Part shown: piece after piece, positions 7,969-15,938 of the stretch
Position numbering within the stretch: position 1 is the first letter of the stretch
How the letters are laid out: each line of letters starts with the position of its first letter
Origin: Myxococcota bacterium
GTDB taxonomy: Bacteria; Myxococcota_A; Polyangia; Polyangiales; Houyiibacteriaceae
DNA length: 33,476 nt
NCBI GenBank assembly: GCA_025453555.1
Contig: JALOQC010000008.1
Location: 1 to 33,476 of the forward strand
Direction of reading: 5' to 3'
Translations under genes and position numbers: made by a program
Notes under the pieces: generated by a model
The model's input: the letters and a program-made list of their open reading frames with translations, nothing else
What the model was told of the DNA's origin: nothing
Database searches by the model: none

Positions 7969-8012
7969 GTGATCACGTCGTGATCGCGTCGTGATCGCGT
8001 CGTGATCGCGTC
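7969..8012. repeat. Four tandem 11-bp direct repeats (iteron-like), putative operator
   Basis: Units GTGATCACGTC (7969-7979) and three exact GTGATCGCGTC copies (7980-7990, 7991-8001, 8002-8012) are followed by a degenerate copy at about 8015. They lie 33-76 nt upstream of the STAND-wHTH start codon. PhoB/OmpR-type winged helices are known to bind 10-11-bp direct repeats, so this may be the regulator's own site. Confidence 0.7.
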
Positions 8013-8118
8013 GCGTGATCGTGAGCTCCGACGATCACGTGACGACGTACGGTGGAGGCGACTCGGAGACGACACGAGTCACCCCCGATCGTCGTTCCCG
8101 AGCGCGCTCGTTCGTGGC

Positions 8119-11100
8119 CTACGCCCGCAGCGCCTCCAGATCGCGGAGCAGCTCGCTCAGGGCGATCGCCGGCAGCTCCCCGAGCACTTGCACCCGCTCC
8201 CGTTGCCACACGTAGCCGCTCTTGCTGACGTAGACCGCGTGCAGCGTCTGCTCCGGGAACTCCGTCACTGCGCCCACGATGATCCCAGGCTCCAAGTCGA
8301 GCACCGCGGTCAGCGGAAGCCCCGGCAGCTTGCGCTCCATCCACCAGATCCCGCCGCCGTCCTGCGGGTCGCCCCGCCGCCAGCCACGCGACTCGAGGCC
8401 GAGCACCCGCCCCGTCGGCACCTTCACGCCGTCGAAGCGCTTGAGCTCCTTCGCGCTCGCCTCGTCCGGCGTCAGCGTGTGCGTGTCCCGCGCCAACTGC
8501 GCGAAAGGTTGCAGGATCTCGTAGTCTGCGAGCACCTGTCCGAAGGCGGCCGCGTCGCTCGCGGGCAGCTCCATCACGTGCACCACGCCGATCCGCGCGT
8601 CGGGTGCGAGCTCGAGCGGCTCGTCGCTCGCGTCGGCGAAGCTCCGATCCTCCGCCACGCGGAAGGTGCGGGTCAGCGTTCCGCCGCTGCCGTTCTCCAC
8701 GCCGTCGTACACGCCCCAAATCAAACGACGAACCAGGTGCGAGACGAGCGGGTGATCCACCAAGAAAGTCTGGAACGTCGCGAGGTCCCACCGCCGTCGA
8801 TCCACCATCGCGAGCTCGAGCCGCGAGACCTGCTGACTCGCGATCGTCTTGGCGTCCTTCTTCAGCGCCTTCCAGATGTCCGTCGCCGCCTTCGACTTCT
8901 CCGCGTCGTCCGTCTTCTTCGGCTTCGGCAGATCGGTCAGCGGCTTCCCGTCCGCTTCCCGCACGAAGGGCCGCAGCGCCTCGTCGAAACCCACCCGGAA
9001 CGAACGCTCCCCGAAGTCGAGGGTGCGCGAGCCGTCGTCGTCGAGCCCGAGATCCGGCACCAAGCGATCCGCGAGCTCCACCGCAGAGAGCCCGCGCGCC
9101 TCCGCGATCGCCGCGATCTTCTCGCGCGCCTTCTCCTGCAAGCCCTTGAACTTCAGCTTCTCCGCGATGCCGTTGAGGTGCATCAGCGCGACGTCGGTCC
9201 CGATCGCGGCGAGCACGTCGAGGCCCGTGACCGCCCGCGCGTGCGCGCTCTCGCCCGGCCACGCGCGCACGAGCGGCACCAGCTTGCGCACGCACGCGTC
9301 GTCACCGAGCCAGCCGAGTTGCAGGAACGCCCAGCCCTCCTTGCTCGGCCATCCGGCGAGGCTCCACGCCTGGAAGAGATCCCACGCGAAGTCCGCGAGC
9401 GACTCCGCCGTGCACGCGTCCTTCACGTGCGCGACACCTGCGTAGGGCTCCGCGAGATCCTTGCCGAGCGCGAGCATCGAACCGAGGTGCTCCACCGCCG
9501 AGAGCGGCAACGCCTTGCCGTTCTTCAAGACCGGCCGCGCGAACGCACCGGCGGACCAGAACGAGGGCATCGCGGGCATCTTGCTCGGCAGGAGATCGAG
9601 CTCGTCGAAATCGAACACCGAGGCGAGCGCGCGACCGACCTCCGCGCCGAGCGCGTCGGCTTCTTCTTGGATCACCGCGCGATGCCCGTGCGTATCGAGC
9701 AGCCGCAGCGCAGCGAGCGCGGCGTCGCGCGCCTTACCTGCCTTGCCGAACACGATCGGTAGCACACCCGCCGCGGCGTGGCGCGGGTGCGCGAGCAGCC
9801 ACCGTTCGGCGTCGGCGCGCAGCGTCTTCTTGCCGAGCGAGGTGGCCGCCACGACCGCGAGCTCGACGTCTCCGAAGGGCCGCAAGAGCTCGAGCGCCTG
9901 CCCGGGGTCGTTGCCCGCCCACGTCCGCAGAACGGGCAATGCGTCGATCCCGTGGACGCCCGCGAACGCCTTCATCCACGTTTCGTTCGTGTACCAGCGA
10001 TCGATTGGATGAAGCGCGAGCATTCGAAGCACGGCCGACACCGCGACGCGCGCGAAGCCCTCCGCGTAGACGCGCCAGGTCCCTTTCTGGATGTCGGCGA
10101 TGGCCGTCTGCGCGTTCGATCGCGCACCATCGTCACCGTCGAGGTAGGCCGCGAGGCTTCGGCTTCGCGCCGCGTCGAGCGGAGGCCGCAGATGGAGCGT
10201 CAGTGCCTTCACGAAGTCGTCCGTGGAGCCGAGCTCGCCGTACTTGCCGCGCCACTCCTCGCGCTGACCCGCTGCCCACACGAGCTCGGGCGCGAGCGCG
10301 CGCGCTGCGAGCCCCTTGATCGTCGGCGGGCCTGCCTTTCGCTTGCCGAGCCAACGCGGCGCGCGCAGCACCTCCGGTAGCTCGTCGACGTTCGCTTCTT
10401 CCTTCGGCGCGTTCGCCGCGAGGAGCTGCTCCACGAGCTTGCGCGGCGCGTCCGGAAGCGCCTCGATCGCGGGTCGCAACGCGTCGCCCTCGCGGCGCAC
10501 CAACCCCTTCAGCAGGCCCACGATCGGCTCCACCGTCTTGCCGCGTCCGAGCGCGAGCGGAGCGAGCGCCGCGAGCCCGACGCTCGGGAAACGCGCGAGC
10601 GCCTCGCCAATCGAAGGCAGGTACTCCTTCTGGTCCGCGCGCTTTGCGAGCGCGGCGAGCGCGGCCGGCGTCCCGATGCGCGCGAGCGCAGCGGCCAAGT
10701 CGCGTGCGTCGTCCGAGCCTGCGACTCGTTCGCCCAGCGCATCGAGCACCGGCACCGCGTCGACTCCCAGCAACGCGAGCACGGTGAGCGCGACGGATTC
10801 GAAGCCGTTCGAGCCGCGCCCGAGCCGGAACGCGTAGGTGTTGTTGACGGATTCCACGAGCTCGCGCGCCAAGGTGGCGTCGCGCAACGACGTGAGGATC
10901 GCGCCGCGCCCTTCGCCGTAGTGGCTCCCGCTCGTGAGCACGCTCCGCGCACGCTCCTCCGCCCAACTGCGCTGGTCCGGGAAGGTGAACGCGAGCCCGA
11001 TCTTCGCTTCGCCCTGGGCGCTCGTGTAGAGCTCAGCCGCGATCTTCACGGCGTTCGCGTACGCGCCCTCGTCGAGCGCCGCGACGTGCTCGCGCAGCCG

Positions 11101-12024
11101 CTCCCAAGGACCCAGCACTCCGACCAAGATCCCCTGACGATTCCCCTGTCCGCGCTGGGTGAAGACGTGGATCTGTCCGTTCGCGACGGTGCCTGCGCTC
11201 CAGGTCGCGGAGTGCACCGCGCAACGCAGCGCGTGCTCGATGCCGCCCGTCGCGATCCACACGTCCACGACCTCGCCGTCGAGGTGGTTGTGCGACCAGT
11301 TCCCGGTCCAGTCGGAGAGCGCGAGGAGCGCGCCTTCGACGTCGAGGTCGGCCGCCGAGCTGGGCGGCGCCGCTTCACGCAAGCGATCGGCCGCTGCCAC
11401 CACCGCGGCCAGGGGCGCGAGGGTGCTCACGTCGTGCGGTCCGAGCTTCGCGAGCTTCTTCCCTTGCGCGACGAGCCTCGCCCAGCTCTTGGCGAGCTCG
11501 ACCTTCGGCGCGGCCGAGGAGAAGCCACGCACCGCGATCACGAGCTTGCGCGCTGCGTCGTCCCACACGACCTCACCCACGTTCGCGTGCTTCGTCGGTG
11601 CGCTCGCGGACGAGCTCGTCGGCGTGGAAGGCGAGGAAGCGGTCGTCGTCGGTGATGCAGCCGACGCGCTCGTTGCGCTCACCCTCACCCTCGCAGTCGC
11701 ACTGCTTGCGGTGCTCGAAGGACTGCTCGCGCTCGCGGGGCTCGCGGCCTTCGCGGACGCCGCGCTCTTCGTCGACGCGGTCGGCGCTGCGGTGGCGCTC
11801 GCGCTCTTCGCCTCCCCGCCGCCCACCTCCGAGTAGCCCTTCTTCACCTTCTCGGTGACGAGCTTGTCGTGCTCGGCCTGCGCCTTGGCGGCGGTCGGGA
11901 ACGACTTCGTCTGGCTCTGTCCGTTCGTGCCGATGCGCCCCCAGCGCACTTCGAACGAATCCCCCGACAGCTCGATCTCCCAGAACTTGCTCGACTTGCC
12001 TTCGACGAGCTCGAAACGCCGCAT
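8119..12024 (-). CDS. WGR and DUF4132 domain-containing protein (MolR-like)
   Basis: This very large protein has 1301 residues. It starts with a WGR domain (residues 1-68, with W-G-R-I-G at 28-32), a fold that senses nucleic acid ends in PARPs. An Ala/Ser/Thr low-complexity linker (about 70-150) follows, then a long alpha-helical, HEAT-like body. The C-terminal DUF4132 region is marked by R-R-R-W-D-L-A-T-F-Q-T-F-L-V-D-H-P-L-V ... R-R-L-I-W-G-V-Y-D. The family includes E. coli MolR-type proteins, whose biochemical role is unsettled. The ATG at 12024 is preceded by GGGAGGG about 8 nt away, so in-frame sequence further upstream (to 12876) is not part of it. It is divergent from the ECF sigma gene, and the shared spacer contains six phased 10-bp repeats. 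Confidence 0.88.
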   Translation of the reverse strand: MRRFELVEGKSSKFWEIELSGDSFEVRWGRIGTNGQSQTKSFPTAAKAQAEHDKLVTEKVKKGYSEVGGGEAKSASATAAPTASTKSAASAKAASPASASSPSSTASSATARVRVSATSASAASPTTTASSPSTPTSSSASAPTKHANVGEVVWDDAARKLVIAVRGFSSAAPKVELAKSWARLVAQGKKLAKLGPHDVSTLAPLAAVVAAADRLREAAPPSSAADLDVEGALLALSDWTGNWSHNHLDGEVVDVWIATGGIEHALRCAVHSATWSAGTVANGQIHVFTQRGQGNRQGILVGVLGPWERLREHVAALDEGAYANAVKIAAELYTSAQGEAKIGLAFTFPDQRSWAEERARSVLTSGSHYGEGRGAILTSLRDATLARELVESVNNTYAFRLGRGSNGFESVALTVLALLGVDAVPVLDALGERVAGSDDARDLAAALARIGTPAALAALAKRADQKEYLPSIGEALARFPSVGLAALAPLALGRGKTVEPIVGLLKGLVRREGDALRPAIEALPDAPRKLVEQLLAANAPKEEANVDELPEVLRAPRWLGKRKAGPPTIKGLAARALAPELVWAAGQREEWRGKYGELGSTDDFVKALTLHLRPPLDAARSRSLAAYLDGDDGARSNAQTAIADIQKGTWRVYAEGFARVAVSAVLRMLALHPIDRWYTNETWMKAFAGVHGIDALPVLRTWAGNDPGQALELLRPFGDVELAVVAATSLGKKTLRADAERWLLAHPRHAAAGVLPIVFGKAGKARDAALAALRLLDTHGHRAVIQEEADALGAEVGRALASVFDFDELDLLPSKMPAMPSFWSAGAFARPVLKNGKALPLSAVEHLGSMLALGKDLAEPYAGVAHVKDACTAESLADFAWDLFQAWSLAGWPSKEGWAFLQLGWLGDDACVRKLVPLVRAWPGESAHARAVTGLDVLAAIGTDVALMHLNGIAEKLKFKGLQEKAREKIAAIAEARGLSAVELADRLVPDLGLDDDGSRTLDFGERSFRVGFDEALRPFVREADGKPLTDLPKPKKTDDAEKSKAATDIWKALKKDAKTIASQQVSRLELAMVDRRRWDLATFQTFLVDHPLVSHLVRRLIWGVYDGVENGSGGTLTRTFRVAEDRSFADASDEPLELAPDARIGVVHVMELPASDAAAFGQVLADYEILQPFAQLARDTHTLTPDEASAKELKRFDGVKVPTGRVLGLESRGWRRGDPQDGGGIWWMERKLPGLPLTAVLDLEPGIIVGAVTEFPEQTLHAVYVSKSGYVWQRERVQVLGELPAIALSELLRDLEALRA

Positions 12025-12124
12025 CACGCACCCTCCCTCGCGCGACGGGCACGCGCCGCGCGCGCGAGACTCTACGTCGAAGCGCGCCCGCAGATCCCCG
12101 ACGTTCTTCGAGCTCGCGTCAGCA

Positions 12125-12187
12125 CGAACGGCTCCGAACGGCTCCGAACGGCTCCGAACGGCTCCGAACGGCTCCGAACGGCTCCGA
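12125..12187. repeat. Tandem 10-bp repeat GCTCCGAACG, about 6.3 copies, between divergent genes
   Basis: Five exact copies (12131-12180) are flanked by half-copies on each side. The array lies almost midway between the WGR-DUF4132 start (12024) and the sigma factor ATG (12292). A 10-bp period puts every copy on nearly the same DNA face, so it could be a cooperative binding array; simple slippage is the alternative. Confidence 0.9.
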
Positions 12188-12291
12188 CGAAACCGGACCG
12201 AGCCCGTCGCGCGAATGGCGCGCCACGCCGTGTAATGCTCCCGTGCCTCGCGCGTCGGCTTCTCGTGACCGCCATCCGACCCGCGCACGAC

Positions 12292-12852
12292 ATGCACTCC
12301 ACGCACACCGAGCCTGCCGCCCAGCTCCTCGTCGATCAGCACCGCGCGCTCCTCGCGTTCGTGCAGTCGCGCGTCGGAGATCGCGCGCTCGCCGAGGAGA
12401 TCCTCCAAGACGCGTTCGTGCGCGCGCTCCCGAAGCTCGACACCATCCGCGAGCAGGAGTCGACCCTCGCGTGGTTCTACCGCGTGCTGCGCAACGCGGT
12501 CGTCGATCACCACCGCCGACGCGCCCGCACGAGCGCGGCGCTCGAGGCCTTCGCGAGCGAGATCGAGGCGCACGTGGAGCCGACTCCAGAGGTCGCGGCG
12601 GTGATCTGCCAGTGCGTCACGGAGCTCGCGGGCTCCCTCGATCCGAAGTACGCGGAGGCGCTGCGACGCATCGACGTGGAAGGTGTCGCGGTGAAGGACT
12701 TCGCGACCGAGATCGGCGTCACCGCGAACAACGCGGGGGTCCGAGTCCACCGCGCGCGGCGAGCGCTCGCCGAGCGGGTCGCGCGCTCGTGCGGCACCTG
12801 CGCGGAGCACGGGTGCGTCGACTGCACGTGCGGCGGCCTCGACTCCAAGTGA
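12292..12852 (+). CDS. ECF sigma factor with Cys-rich tail (CorE-like, possible metal sensor)
   Basis: Sigma region 2 spans about residues 10-78 (L-A-E-E-I-L-Q-D-A-F-V-R-A-L ... W-F-Y-R-V-L-R-N-A-V-V-D-H). Region 4 spans about 113-163 (Y-A-E-A-L-R-R-I-D ... N-A-G-V-R-V-H-R-A-R-R-A-L). Two cysteine clusters stand out: C-x-C at Cys106/Cys108 in the linker between regions 2 and 4, and a tail with Cys167, 170, 175, 178 and 180 (C-G-T-C-A-E-H-G-C-V-D-C-T-C). The copper-responsive CorE factors of Myxococcus xanthus (ECF44) are known to use a linker C-x-C plus a Cys-rich C-terminal domain. No anti-sigma gene follows, which fits direct metal sensing. The start is uncertain: GTG 12265 and ATG 12235 are in frame. 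The porin downstream is a plausible target. Confidence 0.85.
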   Translation: MHSTHTEPAAQLLVDQHRALLAFVQSRVGDRALAEEILQDAFVRALPKLDTIREQESTLAWFYRVLRNAVVDHHRRRARTSAALEAFASEIEAHVEPTPEVAAVICQCVTELAGSLDPKYAEALRRIDVEGVAVKDFATEIGVTANNAGVRVHRARRALAERVARSCGTCAEHGCVDCTCGGLDSK

Positions 12853-12928
12853 GGTTCGCCGCTCGGCGGCCCCCACGAGCGGATGACCGAACGAATCACA
12901 CGGAAAAAGCCCCGGCCCGCGGGTTCTC

Positions 12929-12993
12929 CCTGGTCGGCGGGGTCAGCCGCCGACTTCTCGACCTGGTCGGCGGGGTCAGCCGCCGACTTCTCG
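12929..12993 (+). repeat. Two tandem copies of a 33-bp palindromic element (copies 1 and 2)
   Basis: Two 32-bp identical units, one base apart (12929-12960 and 12962-12993), each contain a perfect hairpin with stem GTCGGCGG/CCGCCGAC and loop GGTCAG (22-mers at 12933-12954 and 12966-12987). They lie between the sigma factor and porin genes, where they could also work as terminators or mRNA-end stabilisers. The same hairpin recurs at 24352 and, with one change, at 2246. Confidence 0.9.
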
Positions 12994-13031
12994 CGTGCAC
13001 CGTGTCACCATTCCGTCACATTCGTCCCGCC

Positions 13032-14453
13032 ATGCGTGTCTCGCTCTCGTTCGTCGCGTTCGTGGCGATCCTCCGCTCGAGTGCCTTCTCACAAGCGCCC
13101 GAGCCGCCCGTCGTGCCCGCGGACGAGGCCCCGAGCGAGGTCGAGTCGGGAGCCGAGCCCGAAGGCGGAGCCGCAGCCTCCGCCGAAGCCACAACCGAGG
13201 CTGCGCCCGAAGCGCCGCTCGCCGAGCCCACGCCGCCTCCCGCACCGGTGGCCTACGCCGCGACCACGAGCGGCGCGACCGCGACCGAGGCCACGGATGC
13301 TGGCGCACCTTCCGACGCGCCGATCGGCGCCTCGCCGATCGCGGAAGGCCTCGACGCGGAGTTCGGCCAAGGCATCACGCTGCGCAGCGACGACGGCGAC
13401 TTCTCGCTCACGATCCGCGGCCGCATCCAAGCGCGCGCGCAGCTCCTCCACACGCCCGAAGACGACGACAGCGAAGAAGACACCGACATCGGCTTCCTCA
13501 TTCGCCGCATGCGCCTCGTCTTCCTCGGCCACCTCGGCAGCCCGAGCCTCCAGTTCTACATCCAGCTCGGCTTCGCGCCGGGCGATCTCGAGAACCCGCC
13601 GAACCCGATCCGCGACGCGGTCATCACCTGGCTCCCCACGCCCTCCTTCGGTCTGCGCGTCGGTCAGACCAAGGTGCCTTTCAACCGCGAGCGCGTGATC
13701 AGCTCCTCCGCGCTGCAGCTCGTCGATCGTTCGATCGTCAACGCGGAGCTCAACCTCGATCGCGACATCGGCCTCCAGATCTTCCACAACGACGTGTTCG
13801 GTCTCGGCGGGCGCCTCGGATTCCAAGCGGGCGTGTTCGGCGGCGACGGACGCAACCGCCTCAACGAGGACGCGGGGCTCCTCTACGTCGCGCGCGTGCA
13901 GGTGCAGCCGACGGGGCGTTTCGACGACGCCTACTCGGAGGCCGATCTCCTCCGCACGAGCACGCCGCGCCTCTCGTTCGGCGCGGGCTTCGCGTACAAC
14001 CAGGACACCCACCGCCGTCGCGGCACCCACGGCTCGTTCTTCCAGCTCGACGAGGGCTTCGACGTGCTGCACGCGGAGGTCGACCTCGCGTTCAAGTGGG
14101 CGGGCTTCTCGCTCCTCGCCGAGCTGCTCTGGCGTCGCGCGATCGACGACGACGTGAACGTCGGCGTCGTCGACGGAGAGACGATCGAAGAGCGTTTCGG
14201 TTCCGCGCTCGGCGTGATGGTGCAGGCGGGTTACCTCTTCCGCGGCGGGTGGGAGATCGCGGCGCGCTTCGCCGACATCCGCCCGACCCACGACGCGAGC
14301 GGCCAACCCGAGCAGCGCGAGCTCCTCGGCGGCCTCGGCTGGTACATCCTCGATCACAACCTGAAGCTGCAGAGCGACTACGGCGTGCAGTTCGCGGGCC
14401 CCTTCGAGGACCTCACCCACCAGCTCCGCGTCCAGCTCCAGCTCTTCTACTGA
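13032..14453 (+). CDS. Outer-membrane porin, phosphate-selective porin O/P-like
   Basis: The 473-residue protein has a signal peptide (about 1-21, ending S-A-F-S-Q-A) and an 80-residue Pro/Ala/Glu linker. A beta-barrel of alternating strands begins near residue 112 (G-I-T-L-R-S-D-D-G-D-F-S-L-T-I-R-G-R). Features typical of OprO/OprP-like proteins are F-L-I-R-R-M-R-L-V-F-L-G-H, F-Y-I-Q-L-G-F and V-G-Q-T-K-V-P-F-N-R-E-R. The C-terminus ends in L-Q-L-F-Y, with the terminal aromatic residue used by the BAM machinery. It likely forms an outer-membrane channel, possibly for anions; specificity is not readable. It lies 180 nt downstream of the ECF sigma gene, with two palindromic elements between them. 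Confidence 0.85.
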   Translation: MRVSLSFVAFVAILRSSAFSQAPEPPVVPADEAPSEVESGAEPEGGAAASAEATTEAAPEAPLAEPTPPPAPVAYAATTSGATATEATDAGAPSDAPIGASPIAEGLDAEFGQGITLRSDDGDFSLTIRGRIQARAQLLHTPEDDDSEEDTDIGFLIRRMRLVFLGHLGSPSLQFYIQLGFAPGDLENPPNPIRDAVITWLPTPSFGLRVGQTKVPFNRERVISSSALQLVDRSIVNAELNLDRDIGLQIFHNDVFGLGGRLGFQAGVFGGDGRNRLNEDAGLLYVARVQVQPTGRFDDAYSEADLLRTSTPRLSFGAGFAYNQDTHRRRGTHGSFFQLDEGFDVLHAEVDLAFKWAGFSLLAELLWRRAIDDDVNVGVVDGETIEERFGSALGVMVQAGYLFRGGWEIAARFADIRPTHDASGQPEQRELLGGLGWYILDHNLKLQSDYGVQFAGPFEDLTHQLRVQLQLFY

Positions 14454-14493
14454 TCCGCAAGACGAGCGGCGTGACGAGCACGCGCGACGAACG

Positions 14494-14613
14494 CGGTCGC
14501 GGTCGTCGTCGTGGTCGTTGACGTGGTCGTTGACGTCGTCGTTGTCGTGGTCGTTGTCGTTGTTGTCGTGGTCGTGGTCGTTGTCGTGAACGGCGACGGC
14601 GACGGCGACGGCG
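14494..14613. repeat. Triplet-like low-complexity tract (GTC/GTT/GTG, then GGCGAC)
   Basis: The spacer before the ArsA-family gene holds about 90 bp of near-pure GTN triplets with strong G/T strand bias, then four GGCGAC-type units. It probably arose by slippage. No gene is supported here. Confidence 0.8.
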
Positions 14614-14728
14614 CACGACGATCCAACCGGCGACGACCACCCCGCGGCGCCGACGCGCCCACACCCCACGTACTTTCCCGACGAGCCTTGCCCGCCGCGT
14701 GTCCGCTGATACGGTTCGCGCGCTCGCG

Positions 14729-15649
14729 ATGCCGGCTCTGCTCGACCACCGCTTCCTCTTCGTCGTCGGCAAGGGCGGCGTGGGAAAGACCACCGTGGCC
14801 GCCTCGCTCGGGCTCGCCGCCGCGCGCAAAGGCAAACGCACGCTGGTCGCGCTCGCGAACGCCAAGGAGCGCCTCTCGTCGCTCTACGAGTGCCCGCCCA
14901 TCGGCGAGAAGATCGTCCACGTCGCGCCGAACCTCGACGCGGTGAACATGACGCCCGCCTCCGCGCTCGAAGAGTACGGGATGATGGTCCTGAAGATCCG
15001 CGCGCTCTACGAGGCGGTCTTCGAGAACCGCTTCGTGCGCGCGTTCCTCCGAGGCACCCCAGGCATCGAGGCCTGGGCGATGCTCGGCAAGGCGTACTTC
15101 CACGCGGTCGGCCACGGTCCCGAAGGACGCGGCGACTACGACCTCGTGATCCTCGACGCGCCGGCCACCGGTCACGGCCTCGACATGCTCCGCGTGCCGC
15201 AGGTGATCGTGGACGTCGCGCCGCCGGGCCTGCTCCGCCGCGAGGCCGAGCGCGCGCTGGAGCTCTTCCGCGACCCGAAGCGCGCCGGCTGCGTGGTCGT
15301 CACGTTGCCCGAGGACATGCCGGCCAACGAGACGCTCGAGCTGCACGCCGCGCTCGTGAACGATCTGCGGTTGCCGGTGCCCGCGCTGGTGGTGAACCAG
15401 CTCCTGCCGAAGCTCTTCTCGACGGAGGAGCGCCCGCTCGTCACCGGCCTACCCGCCAAGCTCGCCGAAGGATCGCCGATCGCGAGCCTCGCGACCGCCG
15501 GCCGCACCCGCGCGCTCCGTGAGGCGGTCCAGGAAGCGAGCCTCCAGCGCCTCGCGTCCCTGCCGATGCCCCGCATCTCGCTGCCCCGCATCTTCGAGCC
15601 CGAGCTCGGCCGCTCACACGTCGAGTCGCTGAGCCGCGCGTTCGATTGA
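14729..15649 (+). CDS. ArsA/GET3-family ATPase
   Basis: This 306-residue ATPase has the deviant Walker A motif G-K-G-G-V-G-K-T-T at residues 14-22, including the extra lysine (Lys15) typical of dimeric ArsA/MinD-type enzymes. It also has the switch II segment D-L-V-I-L-D-A-P-A-T-G-H-G (138-150). The usual switch I motif with catalytic Asp (D-T-D-P-A-H) is replaced by A-L-A-N-A-K-E-R-L-S (41-50). This places it in the divergent ArsA-like branch seen in myxobacteria and actinobacteria rather than among true arsenite pumps or GET3; no ArsB is nearby. The ATG at 14729 gives the normal short lead before the P-loop; a GTG at 14699 is the alternative. Its cellular role is unknown. Confidence 0.85.
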   Translation: MPALLDHRFLFVVGKGGVGKTTVAASLGLAAARKGKRTLVALANAKERLSSLYECPPIGEKIVHVAPNLDAVNMTPASALEEYGMMVLKIRALYEAVFENRFVRAFLRGTPGIEAWAMLGKAYFHAVGHGPEGRGDYDLVILDAPATGHGLDMLRVPQVIVDVAPPGLLRREAERALELFRDPKRAGCVVVTLPEDMPANETLELHAALVNDLRLPVPALVVNQLLPKLFSTEERPLVTGLPAKLAEGSPIASLATAGRTRALREAVQEASLQRLASLPMPRISLPRIFEPELGRSHVESLSRAFD

Positions 15650-15695
15650 GCGCGTTCGACCGAGCACGTTCGACGGAGCACGTTCGACGGAGCAC
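15648..15695 (+). repeat. 14-bp direct repeats (GAGCACGTTCGACG)
   Basis: Three consecutive 14-bp units (15648, 15662, 15676; the first with two changes) plus a partial fourth begin at the stop codon of the ArsA-family gene. No stem-loop with a T-run is visible in them. Confidence 0.7.
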
Positions 15696-15938
15696 ACGAG
15701 CCGCGCCGGCTGGGGCCGCGCGCTCATCGGCGTCGAACCGAGCCGTCCGGACTGCCGAGCCACGGCCTGCCCTCGAACCGGGACGGGTGGGCACATTCAG
15801 TCCACCTGGAAAACCAGTGGAGACTCGCGACTCCGCTCGCCAGCGGATCGGCCACCGGACTTGCCATGCCGTCGCCCCGCTCTGACGAATTGATAAATGG
15901 TTTCGTGGTGGTACGGCGCGTGCTCTTCCGACCGGGAG

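Noticed and set aside
12025..12876. N-terminal extension of the WGR-DUF4132 frame
   Set aside because: A WGR domain begins right at ATG 12024, with a strong ribosome-binding site; the extension overlaps the sigma factor gene antisense.
14494..14613. A Thr-rich protein on the minus strand through the GTN tract
   Set aside because: It is a low-complexity translation of a triplet repeat inside an antisense frame of the ArsA-family gene.
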